Shown piece by piece: positions 25,043 to 34,217 of a stretch of 64,000 nt of DNA; the stretch's first letter is position 1; every line of letters starts with the position of its first letter. The DNA is taken from assembly GCA_964551445.1 (NCBI GenBank), contig CAZKCG010000006.1, positions 62,001-126,000 of the forward strand, given 5' to 3'. Below the pieces are notes generated by a model. The model saw only the letters and a list, made by a program, of their open reading frames with translations, was not told where the DNA came from and made no database searches. Source of the stretch: DAOPXV01 sp964551445 (GTDB lineage Bacteria; Muiribacteriota; UBA9980). Both the position numbers and the translations under genes were made by a program.

Positions 25043-27136
25043 TTAATATTTTCCATGTCCGGTGCCGTTAACGTTTATGCAGGTGATTTCCGCTTTGCCG
25101 CCGTTGACCTCAATGAGATATCTTCCGCCGGCCGGGCATTTGAGCGGTTCCTTTAAAAGTCCGTCGCTCATTAACATGTTCATCGATATCTTTCGCGCGT
25201 CCGGGTGTTTTTCAATGTATTTCGCGCCCATATCGCCGAGCGTTCTCATATTTCCAACGCATCCGTTGTCTTCAGGTTTTAAACCGGCCCCGCCGTCTTT
25301 TTCAATGGACGCCTGCTGCGTTTTAGTTTCCGTTTTAGCCGAGTTTTTGCCCGTTTTCGCTCTTGAATTCTCAGGGAGCTCGTTTCTGGCTATCGATGCC
25401 AGTGTATCTTCAGGAAGTATTTTGCTGTCAGTTTCTTTAAGTTCTTCTAAAAGCCTGCCGCTGTTTTTTTCCTCTGCGTATTTATCGGTGGCTTTTTTCT
25501 GGCTCTTCTTCTTCTTTTTAAATAATCTTCCGACTATGCTGCGGTCTTCAGCTTCCGTTATGGCCGCTTCCTGGGTTCCCTCTATTGAAGGTTTCAGTTC
25601 TTCGCCTGCCGCGGAGGTGCTTTCGATCGCCTGCGCCGTTTTTGCGGCTGTTTTAGCTTTTGCTTCATTGCCTTTGACGCCCGCGCTGCCGCCTATCCTT
25701 GCCATCTCATAAACGTCGTCTTTGAATCCGCTGAGCTTCTCTTTTTTCGCCGGTTTTATGAAGCCGTTCTTCTTCTCTTTCGCGGCCAGGAATTTTTCTA
25801 TATCGTCAAATGATGAGTTCTCGTCGTCGTTTTTGCTGACCTTTAATTTCTGTTCGTCGAGTTTTTTAAAGAATTCATCGTAGTTTTTCTTGTCTTTTTC
25901 GATATTATTGTTATCGGACTTATTCTTCTTTAATTTAGATGATTTATCCGTTTCTTTTATGTTTTTTGAATTTTCATTTTTCAAACTTTTATCAGCGGCT
26001 TTGCCCGGCGAAAGATCCGCCGTTATTTCTTCTTCCTGTTCGGCTTTCAATGATCTTACGCCCGCCCTGTTTTTTCCGGCGTCGGCTGTCAGAAGCGGTT
26101 TTTCGGCTTTAGCGTTTTCGATAACGCGCTCTTTCACGATAGCGTTAAGATCGACGCTGTCGCCGGAATCAAGTTCGAGTTTTTTCGTCAGAACTGTTTC
26201 CGTTCCGTCTTTTTTTGCCGCGGCAATATTAGTTTCTAAAATTTTTGCGTCAGAAAAGGCCGCGGCGTTCTCATCGTCGCCGTAAACGCAGGTGATCTTG
26301 GCGAATTCGGCAAGCCCCGGGTTCGGATGAGCCCGATATCTTGAAAGCAGGTCTTTCTGTGAAACGCCTTTCGGGGTTATCATGTCTATTACGTTAGGCG
26401 CGCCGTAAAGGTCGGTGCCGCCGCCGAAATTTTCATCCGAAGCGGTTTTATATACCCGCTGGTTATAAAATGTCGTGTACGCCGAGGAAGGGTCCAATAC
26501 GGTGGATAGAACCTGTATGCCCCATTTTTTCGAGTATTCCCCGAGATCGGATTTTCTAACGGTAGCCGACAGCGTATAGTCGAAAACGTTTATCGAGGTC
26601 GGGAATACGAAGTCGTTAAGGCTTTCGGCGAATTCCAGATCGTCCGTTTTATCTCTTATGGCGCTTATCATATCATCGCTTGCGACGGGGCTTAAAAAAA
26701 CCACTCTGTCCCATGACGATTCGGGAGTGAACGTTAAATTTCTTCCGAGCGCTGCGTTTCTGTGCCCCGACCCCCATTTGTGGTCGCGGTCGATATAAAT
26801 TTCGGCGATATTTAATATCCAGCCGTTTCCATATCCCATGAAACCGGGCCAGGAGCGGACTATCTTACCCTTATATTCGACGTCGAAACGGTAGAATTCA
26901 TCCACTTCATAGATCTTGACGCTCGCGATATCGAACATGTGAGGATTCGATTTGTAAAGCTTTCCTCCCGGATAGGAATATGTTCCAGGTCCGTAGTCGT
27001 CGAACTTATCATCAATGTAGGAAAACAGCAATTTTCCGTGCCTGGGCCCTTCGATCGAAAACGCCGGACCCGCGGTTAAAATAATCGCCGCCAGGACCGT
27101 TAATAATATGTGGATAAGCATTTTTTCTTTTTTCAT
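25043..27136 (-). CDS. Exported glucodextranase-C-like domain protein with prepilin-like tail
   Basis: 697 residues with a signal peptide. Residues about 25-270 match the C-terminal carbohydrate-binding-like domain of glucodextranases: DYGPGTYSYPGG, HMFDIASVKIYE, PGFMGYGNGWI, then IYIDRDH. Residues about 300-610 are Lys/Glu/Ala-rich and low complexity, probably disordered. The last 75 residues resemble the end of prepilin-like proteins of some candidate phyla: NGCVGNMRTLG ... DGLLKEPLKCPAGGRY ... ITC. That combination of a sugar-binding-like domain, a long linker and a CPxGG tail is unusual. Likely periplasmic or surface located. It follows the lipoprotein gene by 39 bp. Confidence 0.8.
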   Translation of the reverse strand: MKKEKMLIHILLTVLAAIILTAGPAFSIEGPRHGKLLFSYIDDKFDDYGPGTYSYPGGKLYKSNPHMFDIASVKIYEVDEFYRFDVEYKGKIVRSWPGFMGYGNGWILNIAEIYIDRDHKWGSGHRNAALGRNLTFTPESSWDRVVFLSPVASDDMISAIRDKTDDLEFAESLNDFVFPTSINVFDYTLSATVRKSDLGEYSKKWGIQVLSTVLDPSSAYTTFYNQRVYKTASDENFGGGTDLYGAPNVIDMITPKGVSQKDLLSRYRAHPNPGLAEFAKITCVYGDDENAAAFSDAKILETNIAAAKKDGTETVLTKKLELDSGDSVDLNAIVKERVIENAKAEKPLLTADAGKNRAGVRSLKAEQEEEITADLSPGKAADKSLKNENSKNIKETDKSSKLKKNKSDNNNIEKDKKNYDEFFKKLDEQKLKVSKNDDENSSFDDIEKFLAAKEKKNGFIKPAKKEKLSGFKDDVYEMARIGGSAGVKGNEAKAKTAAKTAQAIESTSAAGEELKPSIEGTQEAAITEAEDRSIVGRLFKKKKKSQKKATDKYAEEKNSGRLLEELKETDSKILPEDTLASIARNELPENSRAKTGKNSAKTETKTQQASIEKDGGAGLKPEDNGCVGNMRTLGDMGAKYIEKHPDARKISMNMLMSDGLLKEPLKCPAGGRYLIEVNGGKAEITCINVNGTGHGKY

Positions 27137-27175
27137 AATTTTTCGCTTTCAATAATTTTGATCATTTTTCAGGCC

Positions 27176-28018
27176 TTAGTTTATGGTTATTATGGAGTTG
27201 CCGGTCAGATCGTCGAATTTATTCTTCAGATTCGCCATATCGGGAACCGCTTTATACGAAGCGTCCTGCCATTGTCCGGCTGCCGCGTCCCACTGAGGAT
27301 TTAAGTAGAACATATATTCATAGGTGTAGGTCGATTCTACCGGCACTTCGACCGTCCATGTGCCGTCATTGGCCGTCGAGTCGGGCCATACGCCGTCGTC
27401 TTTAAATTCATTCCTGTTGCGTTCTCCGCTCTTGCCCCAGAGGTTGAAATCGCCGGCTACCGCGGCGTTAGTGATCGGGCCGTATTCGGATTCGTAAGCG
27501 GTTTTATTCAGGAAAAATCTAACTACCATCTGGTTCGTGAAAAAATCCTTGCCCATGTGATAATTGAAAGGCTCGAACATAAGAGACGAATACCAGAGTT
27601 TTTCCGTTGAATCCATAAGTTTTTTAGCTTCGGAATTGTCGCTGTAAAAGCGGAAGGTCTTCATGCCGTAAATAGACACTTCGCCGGTTGCGGGCGGTGT
27701 GGTGTAAGTCGGATCGACGGTGACGGCCGCCGCGGGAAGCAGCGGATCTTTTGAAGACGCTATCGTCCATTCCTTTCCGGTCCATACGTTGTTATACATC
27801 TTCGGATTGAGCGCGACCCTGTATTTCCAGTTACCGACAGGCGCGCGGACGGTGCAGAGCCATCTTTCGAACTGTTTGGGGCTGCCGGGCGGAAGAGTTT
27901 TGTCGGCGAGCTTTTCCTGTATGCAGCCCGTGGCGAGAAACGCCGTCATGAGGCACATCAAAAGCATGAATTTTTTAAATATAGTTTTTTTGCTGTTGGG
28001 ATTATTTTTTCTGTTCAT
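27176..28018 (-). CDS. Lipoprotein with CBM48/E-set-like domain
   Basis: 280 residues. A basic N-terminus and hydrophobic stretch end in the lipobox FLATGC (Cys32), so the mature protein should be lipid-anchored. Residues about 175-260 look like an AMPK/CBM48 glycogen-binding fold: NAAVAGDFNLWG, then DDGVWPDSTANDGTWTVEVP and YEYMFYLNP. No catalytic residues seen. It lies 21 bp after the SLH-porin gene. With the glucodextranase-C-like neighbour this suggests handling of an alpha-glucan-like polymer at the outer membrane, but no enzyme for it is in the operon. Confidence 0.8.
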   Translation of the reverse strand: MNRKNNPNSKKTIFKKFMLLMCLMTAFLATGCIQEKLADKTLPPGSPKQFERWLCTVRAPVGNWKYRVALNPKMYNNVWTGKEWTIASSKDPLLPAAAVTVDPTYTTPPATGEVSIYGMKTFRFYSDNSEAKKLMDSTEKLWYSSLMFEPFNYHMGKDFFTNQMVVRFFLNKTAYESEYGPITNAAVAGDFNLWGKSGERNRNEFKDDGVWPDSTANDGTWTVEVPVESTYTYEYMFYLNPQWDAAAGQWQDASYKAVPDMANLKNKFDDLTGNSIITIN

Positions 28019-28039
28019 TTCATCTCACCGTTTCCATCT

Positions 28040-30376
28040 TTAAAAATCAGTCGAGGCTTCAAAAGTTACTTTCTTTTCCGTTTCTATGTTCTTCCAGTCC
28101 TGGTCGGTATCTATGAAATCGCCGTATCGCACGCGCATCCTTGTTTTATCCGTCGGGTCATACGCAAGTTCCGCGGTCAGGTTGCGAAGATTGTCATTCG
28201 ACGCTCCTGTGTGGTCCTGAGGGTTCTTCCACCAGTAGAGAACTCTGCCCTTGAGTTTATCGGTAAATACTTCAGTGAGTTCTGAGGTGAACCAGTTGAA
28301 TTTTTCATTCTGCGTGGTGTACGCGTTATAAACGTTGTGAAGTCCCTTGAGAGTGAGTTTCAGCGAGAGCGACGAGGTCAGCGTGAAATTGGTTTCGAAT
28401 CCGTTCTCGTCGATGAGTTTTTCGGTGTTGTCCTTGGAAGGCGACGCCGTATTGCCGTCATGCCAGCCGATATGGTTTATGGTGCGTTTGCCGTAAACCT
28501 TGCCCCATATATTTTTCATCAGCTGCGAGGAAAGTTCGCCGTAGAAAGAGTTTTCTTTCATCGTCTTTTTTTCCATGTTAACGTCGTCGTTGTTGTTAAA
28601 TGCTCCAAATCTCGCGGTCGTTGAAATTCTTTCGTTTAATTTGGCGTTCATTTCCACTTCGGTGTAGGTCGAACCGACCTCGTCCTTTAAAGCGTCTTTC
28701 AAAAGTTCAGTATAAAATTTCGAGGTCATATTCTTTGCCATGTCAGCGTCGGCCTGGAACGAGAATTTTTTTCCGGTATAACCGTCCGTTTTATGAGTTT
28801 TTTCAGGATTATATTCCCATTTTTTGGTCTGGATGACGCCTTCGAGTTTTAATTTCTGTTCTTCAGCGAATGGAATGTCATATTTAATAGCCATTTTTAA
28901 AAAGTTCTCGCCTTCGAGGGATTCGCGGCCGTAGTTATTGTGGACCGCGGGGCCGCCGTCAAACATGGTATCGGTATAAAGCGTATCGTATCTCGCCGTT
29001 GAAATGAAAAAGTCTTTTCCGTATTTATAGTGATTTAAAACAAGCGTCATGTTCTCAAGCTGATATTCGGCGTCAACCTTGGTTCCGTGGTCGCGGCGGA
29101 TGTCTTCTCTGCCGTTTCCGTAGAGTTTATCTTCGCCGTTTCTTGATTCGAGGTATTCGGAAGTAATTTTGAGCGTTCCTATGTCGGTGAATTTAATGCC
29201 GAGATCTACGCCGTTGGCCTGCGAGAAATTTCCGCGTTTATAGTAGTCGTTGGCGCGTTCCACGAAGGTCGTTCCGAAGATTATCTCGGCGGTGTCGGTT
29301 TTAAGTATTCTTTTAGGAACCATATATACCGCTCTTCCGGTGTATATATCGCTGTTTGAATATTCTTTGAGTACTGATGTGGTATAGGTCACGTCTTTTA
29401 CGGTTCCCTTGGTTTCGATGCCCGAAAATACGTCGGAAGGTTTATAATAAATGCGGCTCGTGGTAGTGGCGTTCCTTCCGCCTTTATTTAGAAGTATCGC
29501 GGGATCGTCGAGTTTTGTGAGATCTTCGTTGTTGAACGCGCGGACCGTCGCGTACTGGCTTTTAATTGTCAGATGCGCTTTTTCCGCCATGATGTCGCGG
29601 TCGGTCTTATAATCGGTCATATATTTTTCAAGATACGGCCTGATGGTCGTTTTACTTTGAGTGTAATATGTTTTAACGTTCTGGCTGCTCGAATTGACCC
29701 AGGCTTTAAGCTCAAGATACGATTCCACGCCTTCGAAGGGCCTTCCGGTGAATTTAAGGTTGACCTGGTTTTTGAGCTGCCCGAGGCCGTTGACGTCGTT
29801 GGAACTGTAATATGGGTTATAGATGTCATATGCGTCATAATCGTCGTTGCCGTTGTCGCCGTCGTTTTTGGTGGTGTATTTATCCCATACGAAAACGTCG
29901 GATACTTTATAGTATCCGGTTATTCTCAGTTTTTCTGAGTTCTTCTGGAATTTTTCAAGTTCGGTGACCCTTTGATCGAGCGCGTTAACCTTAATTCCGA
30001 GAGATTTTAATTCCTCGCGGAACTCTCCGGCGAGATTTTTGATCGATTCGGCGTCTTTCGGCGATATCACGCCGCCGGCCGTTTCGACGTCCTCGACTTT
30101 CGTCAGGACCTTCGCGAGCGTCATCGCCATTTCATAGCGCGTGACGACCTTTCTGCCCCTGAAGGTGTCGTCGGCGAATCCGTCCATATAACCGCTCTGA
30201 ATGAGCTTGTCTATGGCGTCATACGCCCAGTGGTCCCTGGGGACGTCCGTGAAAGGGTCCGCCGCGAGGGCGGGCACAACGGTAAGAAACACGGCTAATG
30301 CGGCAAATATTAAAGCGCAGCCCGTGAACTTTGTTTTGTTTTTTATGATATAATCCAATAAAAAATGATAAACCAT
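28040..30376 (-). CDS. SLH-domain outer-membrane porin-like protein
   Basis: 778 residues. After a signal peptide ending near ALAA comes one SLH domain (about 40-95: FTDVPRDHWAYDAIDKL, GYMDGFADDTF, TRYEMAMTLAKVL). A short coiled coil (about 110-145) follows, then a long strand-rich region ending in ...TFEASTDF with terminal Phe. This is the OmpM/SLH-porin architecture in which the SLH domain tethers the outer membrane to cell-wall polymers, seen in Negativicutes, Cyanobacteria, Deinococcus-Thermus and relatives. It is the first gene of the four-gene envelope operon. No strong promoter or ribosome binding site is visible in front of ATG 30376. Confidence 0.88.
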   Translation of the reverse strand: MVYHFLLDYIIKNKTKFTGCALIFAALAVFLTVVPALAADPFTDVPRDHWAYDAIDKLIQSGYMDGFADDTFRGRKVVTRYEMAMTLAKVLTKVEDVETAGGVISPKDAESIKNLAGEFREELKSLGIKVNALDQRVTELEKFQKNSEKLRITGYYKVSDVFVWDKYTTKNDGDNGNDDYDAYDIYNPYYSSNDVNGLGQLKNQVNLKFTGRPFEGVESYLELKAWVNSSSQNVKTYYTQSKTTIRPYLEKYMTDYKTDRDIMAEKAHLTIKSQYATVRAFNNEDLTKLDDPAILLNKGGRNATTTSRIYYKPSDVFSGIETKGTVKDVTYTTSVLKEYSNSDIYTGRAVYMVPKRILKTDTAEIIFGTTFVERANDYYKRGNFSQANGVDLGIKFTDIGTLKITSEYLESRNGEDKLYGNGREDIRRDHGTKVDAEYQLENMTLVLNHYKYGKDFFISTARYDTLYTDTMFDGGPAVHNNYGRESLEGENFLKMAIKYDIPFAEEQKLKLEGVIQTKKWEYNPEKTHKTDGYTGKKFSFQADADMAKNMTSKFYTELLKDALKDEVGSTYTEVEMNAKLNERISTTARFGAFNNNDDVNMEKKTMKENSFYGELSSQLMKNIWGKVYGKRTINHIGWHDGNTASPSKDNTEKLIDENGFETNFTLTSSLSLKLTLKGLHNVYNAYTTQNEKFNWFTSELTEVFTDKLKGRVLYWWKNPQDHTGASNDNLRNLTAELAYDPTDKTRMRVRYGDFIDTDQDWKNIETEKKVTFEASTDF

Positions 30377-30467
30377 GTTTTTATTATCGACTTGAACATA
30401 AATTTATTTACAAATATATTTGATCAGCATTCTTTAAAATAAATGTTTATTTAGAAAACGATATACA

Positions 30468-30665
30468 AGAGAATAGTGAAAAGAGGAGAGAGAAAAGTTG
30501 ATGTCGCGGCCTTTGGCCGCCTTTTTCGGGTGAGATCGTTGCAATATATTGGCGGGGTAGCCGGCATTTTTAAAATTGAGCGCCGAAGGCGCATCCATAA
30601 CTATCCACTATTCTCTAATCTCTCTTCTCTCATTTGGTTCTCAACTCTCCACTCTAAACTTTCAA
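30468..30665. repeat. Intergenic heptad-arm element, copy B
   Basis: Left arm 30468-30503 (AGAGAATAGTGAAAAGAGG...) runs into ATGTCGCGGCC-TTT-GGCCGCC; a second small hairpin GCGCC-GAA-GGCGC is at 30580-30592; the right arm (about 30593-30665) consists of ACTATTCTCT, TCTCAACTC, CTCTAAACT units, an inverted, 7-nt periodic counterpart of the left arm. It fills most of the space between the divergent SLH-porin and isomerase genes. Confidence 0.7.
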
Positions 30666-30765
30666 CTATAAAAAGAGGCCGCTGCTGAAATCGATCGTGA
30701 ATAAATTGGACGGGGGCCAAAAATATTACAAAGCTGAAACAAAAAGACGAACAAAAAGAAAAATA

Positions 30766-30794
30766 TTGCAAAAAAAGATGCGATGCTATAAAAT
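30766..30794 (+). promoter_or_regulatory. Promoter of the TIM-barrel isomerase gene
   Basis: TTGCAA (30766-30771), 17 nt, TAAAAT (30789-30794), leader about 35 nt. Confidence 0.5.
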
Positions 30795-30834
30795 AAAATA
30801 TATTGAATTTTTTTGGACGGAAAGGAAATAGAAA

Positions 30835-31731
30835 TTGACTGAAATATATTTAAGCCACGGGGCGCTCTATGAACATCAGCTTCTGCCTTTTTTTAACATC
30901 GCTGCCAAGTGCGGATTTGACGGCGTCGAGATCATAGTCGGGAGAAGCCGCGAGATGTCCGATATCAGCTACATGAAATATCTGGCGAATAAATACGGCG
31001 TGCCGGTGCGGGTTCTGCACTGTCCGTTCTCGAGCTGGAACAGTGAATACTGGCCGAAGACGACGCCGCAGAAACTGATGAAGACGGTTGAAATGGCGCA
31101 TGAACTCGGCGCGAAGGTGGTCGTGGCGCATACGGCGCTCGCGCATGAGACCGAATATAAAGCGTGGCTTATCGATGAACTCGAAAATTTTCAAAACCTG
31201 AACGAGCCCGTGAAGATCGGGATCGAGAACATGCCGAGGCGCTACGTCATGTTCGGCGGGATAGGGCGAAAAATATATAATTTCAAAAAACTCGCCTTTA
31301 AATTCAGGCGCAGCCTGACCTATGATATCGCGACGCATACGAATAAAATGAATTTTTTAAGACCGATAGAGGTCGACGATATAGACAACTCGCTTAATCA
31401 TTTGGATAAACTCAATAAATTCAAATATCTGACAATCGACACCACTCATCTGGGGACATGGGGCTGCGAACCGGCCGATTATCTGGATATGATATCCGGA
31501 GAGATCGTGCATGTCCATCTTTCAAATTACAAAATGGGGCGCGAACACAGGCTCCCGCTCGACGGACACATGGATATTGAAAAGTTTTTGAAAAAGCTCG
31601 CGGCGCGTGGATATTCGCACGCGATAACCATGGAGACCGATCCGCGTTCGCTGACCAATCACAGATCGTTCGCCGACACATGCCGTGAATTCAAGGAAAA
31701 TCTGGAGTTTTTGAGGAAGAGCCTGGCTTAG
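30835..31731 (+). CDS. Sugar phosphate isomerase/epimerase family protein
   Basis: 298 residues of a xylose isomerase-like TIM barrel. It begins at TTG 30835 with AAAGGA upstream. Metal-ligand-type residues are in the expected strands: FDGVEII at the first, RVLHCPF, VVAHTAL, IGIENM (Glu), TIDTTHLGTW (Asp/His), VHVHLSN (His) and ITMETDP (Glu). The substrate is unknown; the fold covers epimerases, isomerases and endonuclease IV. Its 3' end overlaps by 4 bp with the convergent HEAT-repeat gene. Confidence 0.85.
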   Translation: MTEIYLSHGALYEHQLLPFFNIAAKCGFDGVEIIVGRSREMSDISYMKYLANKYGVPVRVLHCPFSSWNSEYWPKTTPQKLMKTVEMAHELGAKVVVAHTALAHETEYKAWLIDELENFQNLNEPVKIGIENMPRRYVMFGGIGRKIYNFKKLAFKFRRSLTYDIATHTNKMNFLRPIEVDDIDNSLNHLDKLNKFKYLTIDTTHLGTWGCEPADYLDMISGEIVHVHLSNYKMGREHRLPLDGHMDIEKFLKKLAARGYSHAITMETDPRSLTNHRSFADTCREFKENLEFLRKSLA

Positions 31732-33140
31732 CGGATAGTGCTTTTTAAAAAGTCCAGGAATGAATGCATCTTTTCTTTAGTGAAATTCGGATGCTGTTTG
31801 TTGAATTTACTAAGGGACGAGAGAACTTCGTTCCAGAGTTTTTCGAAATCGGCGGAGTTGTAGTCGCGCGGCCGATCGGACGGCGTTTCGGAGGGTTTGG
31901 CGAAAGATTCAGGCGGCGGGGCGGTTTGTGACGACGCCCTGACGGTGGCCTGATCAGTTGTTATCTGAGGCTTTTGGATATCGCGCGGCTGTTCGGCCGG
32001 TTCCGTTATCTGAGCAGCGCCGGGTTCCGATTGCGAAGCGTCCCTGTCCGTTAAGAAGGTGGCTGCCATTTCCGCTACTTCGGAATTCGGGTGGCTGGCC
32101 AGTTCTTCGAGCATCTGGAACGATCTGGGCATATTTATGCGGGCGAGGCCTTCTATGAGCTTTTTGAGGTTGGATACGTCGGTGTCGCCCTTCGCTTTTT
32201 CGAGAAGGTCTATTGCGTGCTCGCCGCCGATGGCGTTCAACGCATAGATCGCCGATCCGCGGATGGAAGCGTCGTCGGATTTGATCATTTCCTCGAGCTT
32301 TTCGAGCATATTCGATTTTCCGAATTTAGACAGTATCTTTATCGTGTTGGCTTTAACGCGCGTGTTCTCGTCCTGTATGAGCGGGATGAGAAATTTTATG
32401 ATCTTCGGGTCGCCTATTATTTCAAGCGCTTCGATGGTGTTGGCGCGCGTTCTGGCGTCGGGATCCTTGAGGTATCTGGCGATGATGGGGATGAGCTGAA
32501 CGCCGCCGACCCGGGCTATCGCTTTTACGAGGGTTGCCACGACGAACGCGTCCTGTTCGGAATTGAGCAGATTTAACAGCGGAGTTAAAACGCGGTTCTC
32601 GCCTATTAAGCCGAGCGATTGAACGGCGTAAACGCGGACGCTGCGGGACTGGTTATGTATGAGCCCGAGGAGCGGTTCGGTCGCGACGACCTCTTTGCGT
32701 TCGCCGAGTTTTTTTATGACCTCGAGTTTTACGGCTTCGTCAGGGTTTTTAAGATCGTTCAAAAGTTCGGTCAATGAGCCGCCGCTTCTGTCGAATATCT
32801 CGTTGGATGTGGCCATGGGTTTTTCTGGCGGGGTCGGCGCGGTTTCAACGGCGGGTTTGACTTGCGGCGCTTCAGTTCTGAGAGCGGGCGATGGATTCTG
32901 GGCGAGGCTGAGACCGCCGGTCGTCGATGCCTGGAACGCGGAAGTGGATTCGAAATCCTTCAGCGCTTTTTTGGCGAAATAGCGCACGGCCGTTGATGTG
33001 TCGTTGGCAAGCGCGGAAAGCGCATCTCGGACCTCAGGCAGATTGTGCCTTGAGAGCGTGATGACGGCCTTTTTCCTGGTCTCTTCTTTATCTGCTTTAA
33101 GATCGTTAAGCAGCCTTGAAATTTCGTCTGTTACTGGCAT
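31728..33140 (-). CDS. HEAT-repeat protein
   Basis: 470 residues. About nine two-helix HEAT/PBS-lyase-type repeats occupy residues 1-70 and 120-370, with the repeating pattern 'D..VR..A...L......(I/V)..L..L..(D/E)'. A Pro/Ala/Ser-rich linker separates the first repeats from the main array and another lies at about 375-430. The last 40 residues form a helical tail. No enzymatic motif; likely a cytosolic adaptor. ATG 33140 is preceded by GGGGA. Its 3' end overlaps the isomerase gene on the other strand by 4 bp. Confidence 0.88.
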   Translation of the reverse strand: MPVTDEISRLLNDLKADKEETRKKAVITLSRHNLPEVRDALSALANDTSTAVRYFAKKALKDFESTSAFQASTTGGLSLAQNPSPALRTEAPQVKPAVETAPTPPEKPMATSNEIFDRSGGSLTELLNDLKNPDEAVKLEVIKKLGERKEVVATEPLLGLIHNQSRSVRVYAVQSLGLIGENRVLTPLLNLLNSEQDAFVVATLVKAIARVGGVQLIPIIARYLKDPDARTRANTIEALEIIGDPKIIKFLIPLIQDENTRVKANTIKILSKFGKSNMLEKLEEMIKSDDASIRGSAIYALNAIGGEHAIDLLEKAKGDTDVSNLKKLIEGLARINMPRSFQMLEELASHPNSEVAEMAATFLTDRDASQSEPGAAQITEPAEQPRDIQKPQITTDQATVRASSQTAPPPESFAKPSETPSDRPRDYNSADFEKLWNEVLSSLSKFNKQHPNFTKEKMHSFLDFLKSTIR

Positions 33141-33239
33141 AATAAATTCCCCAAAATTATATCATACTTGCCGCGGTTTAGTAAATATCAAAATCACATT
33201 AAATTATAATTTTACAAAAATCTTTGTTCAGCGGGCGTT

Positions 33240-34217
33240 CTATTTGTTTTTATCGGTGTAGAAGACGGCGGATATCTTATGCAGGTCCGACGCAGCGCCT
33301 TTTGAAAAAGCGTAGTCGATACGGCTCTGTTTCAGCGCAAATCCCATGCCGTAAGCCATGCGCCCGTCATTTAATCCCGTTCTTACGACCGTTTTATCCG
33401 ATACTTTCTTTTCAAATCCGACGGCCGGCGTAAACATTTTATCCTTCGAACCGTCGAGAGTAAGTTCGGCCGCGATCCGGCCGTTCTTTGTACATCCGGC
33501 GGAATATCCGAGCGCTAAAACTCTCGCGAATGGTTCCGAAGCGTTGCTTTTTGTGTTTGTCCATTTAAGGCTTCCAACGGCGTTTCTTAAAACGATCGCG
33601 GCGTTGTGGCCGTTTTTAAATTCGCGGAGGGCGCCGAAGTCTATTGAAAGTCCCGAGCCGGTCGCGCCCATTACGCTATGGCTCATCTGTTTAGCGAAAA
33701 ATCCGTAATAGATACCCTGTTTTTTAAAGTACTCGTTCGTGGCGCCGAGTCCGTAACCTATGATCTGTTCTTTATCCGAGAATGATCCGGTCAGATTTCC
33801 GAAAGCGTCCCGGCCTTCTATCCCGGATATTTCGTCTCTCATGTAGGCAAATCCGCCGAACGCACGCTTCTTTTTTCCGTGCAGCATCGAAAAATTAAGA
33901 CTTTCAGCGCTCTGGTCGAAATCGCTTCTTGAGGAGGTCGCCATGATCTCGCTGGTTTTAAGTCTCGCAAGGCTTGCCGGGTTATAGAACATGACCGTCG
34001 AATCGCTCGAAAATGTCGAGAAAGCCCCGCCCATTCCGAGCGCCGCGGCGGAATAATTCTGCTGGATATAACTTATGTCGGGCGCCGAAGCGAAGGTTTT
34101 TCCAGGTGTTGAAAATATAAAGAGCGCCGCGATCATTATAAGCGCCACGATGAAACGGTTATTGTAATTATTTAAATTTAAATAATAATATCTTTTTTTG
34201 TCCGGCATATTTTTCAT
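33240..34217 (-). CDS. PorV/PorQ-like outer-membrane protein
   Basis: 325 residues with an internal signal-anchor-like stretch at about 22-42 (cleavage near TFASA) and the family's first strands, AALGMGGAFSTFSSDS and TVMFYNPASLA. It is strand-rich to the end. The start overlaps the stop of the M6 protease gene by 4 nt, so the two proteins are probably made together. In Bacteroidetes such proteins carry type IX secretion substrates; here the coupled gene encodes a secreted protease with a C-terminal sorting-like domain, which makes the same kind of partnership worth testing. Confidence 0.8.
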   Translation of the reverse strand: MKNMPDKKRYYYLNLNNYNNRFIVALIMIAALFIFSTPGKTFASAPDISYIQQNYSAAALGMGGAFSTFSSDSTVMFYNPASLARLKTSEIMATSSRSDFDQSAESLNFSMLHGKKKRAFGGFAYMRDEISGIEGRDAFGNLTGSFSDKEQIIGYGLGATNEYFKKQGIYYGFFAKQMSHSVMGATGSGLSIDFGALREFKNGHNAAIVLRNAVGSLKWTNTKSNASEPFARVLALGYSAGCTKNGRIAAELTLDGSKDKMFTPAVGFEKKVSDKTVVRTGLNDGRMAYGMGFALKQSRIDYAFSKGAASDLHKISAVFYTDKNK

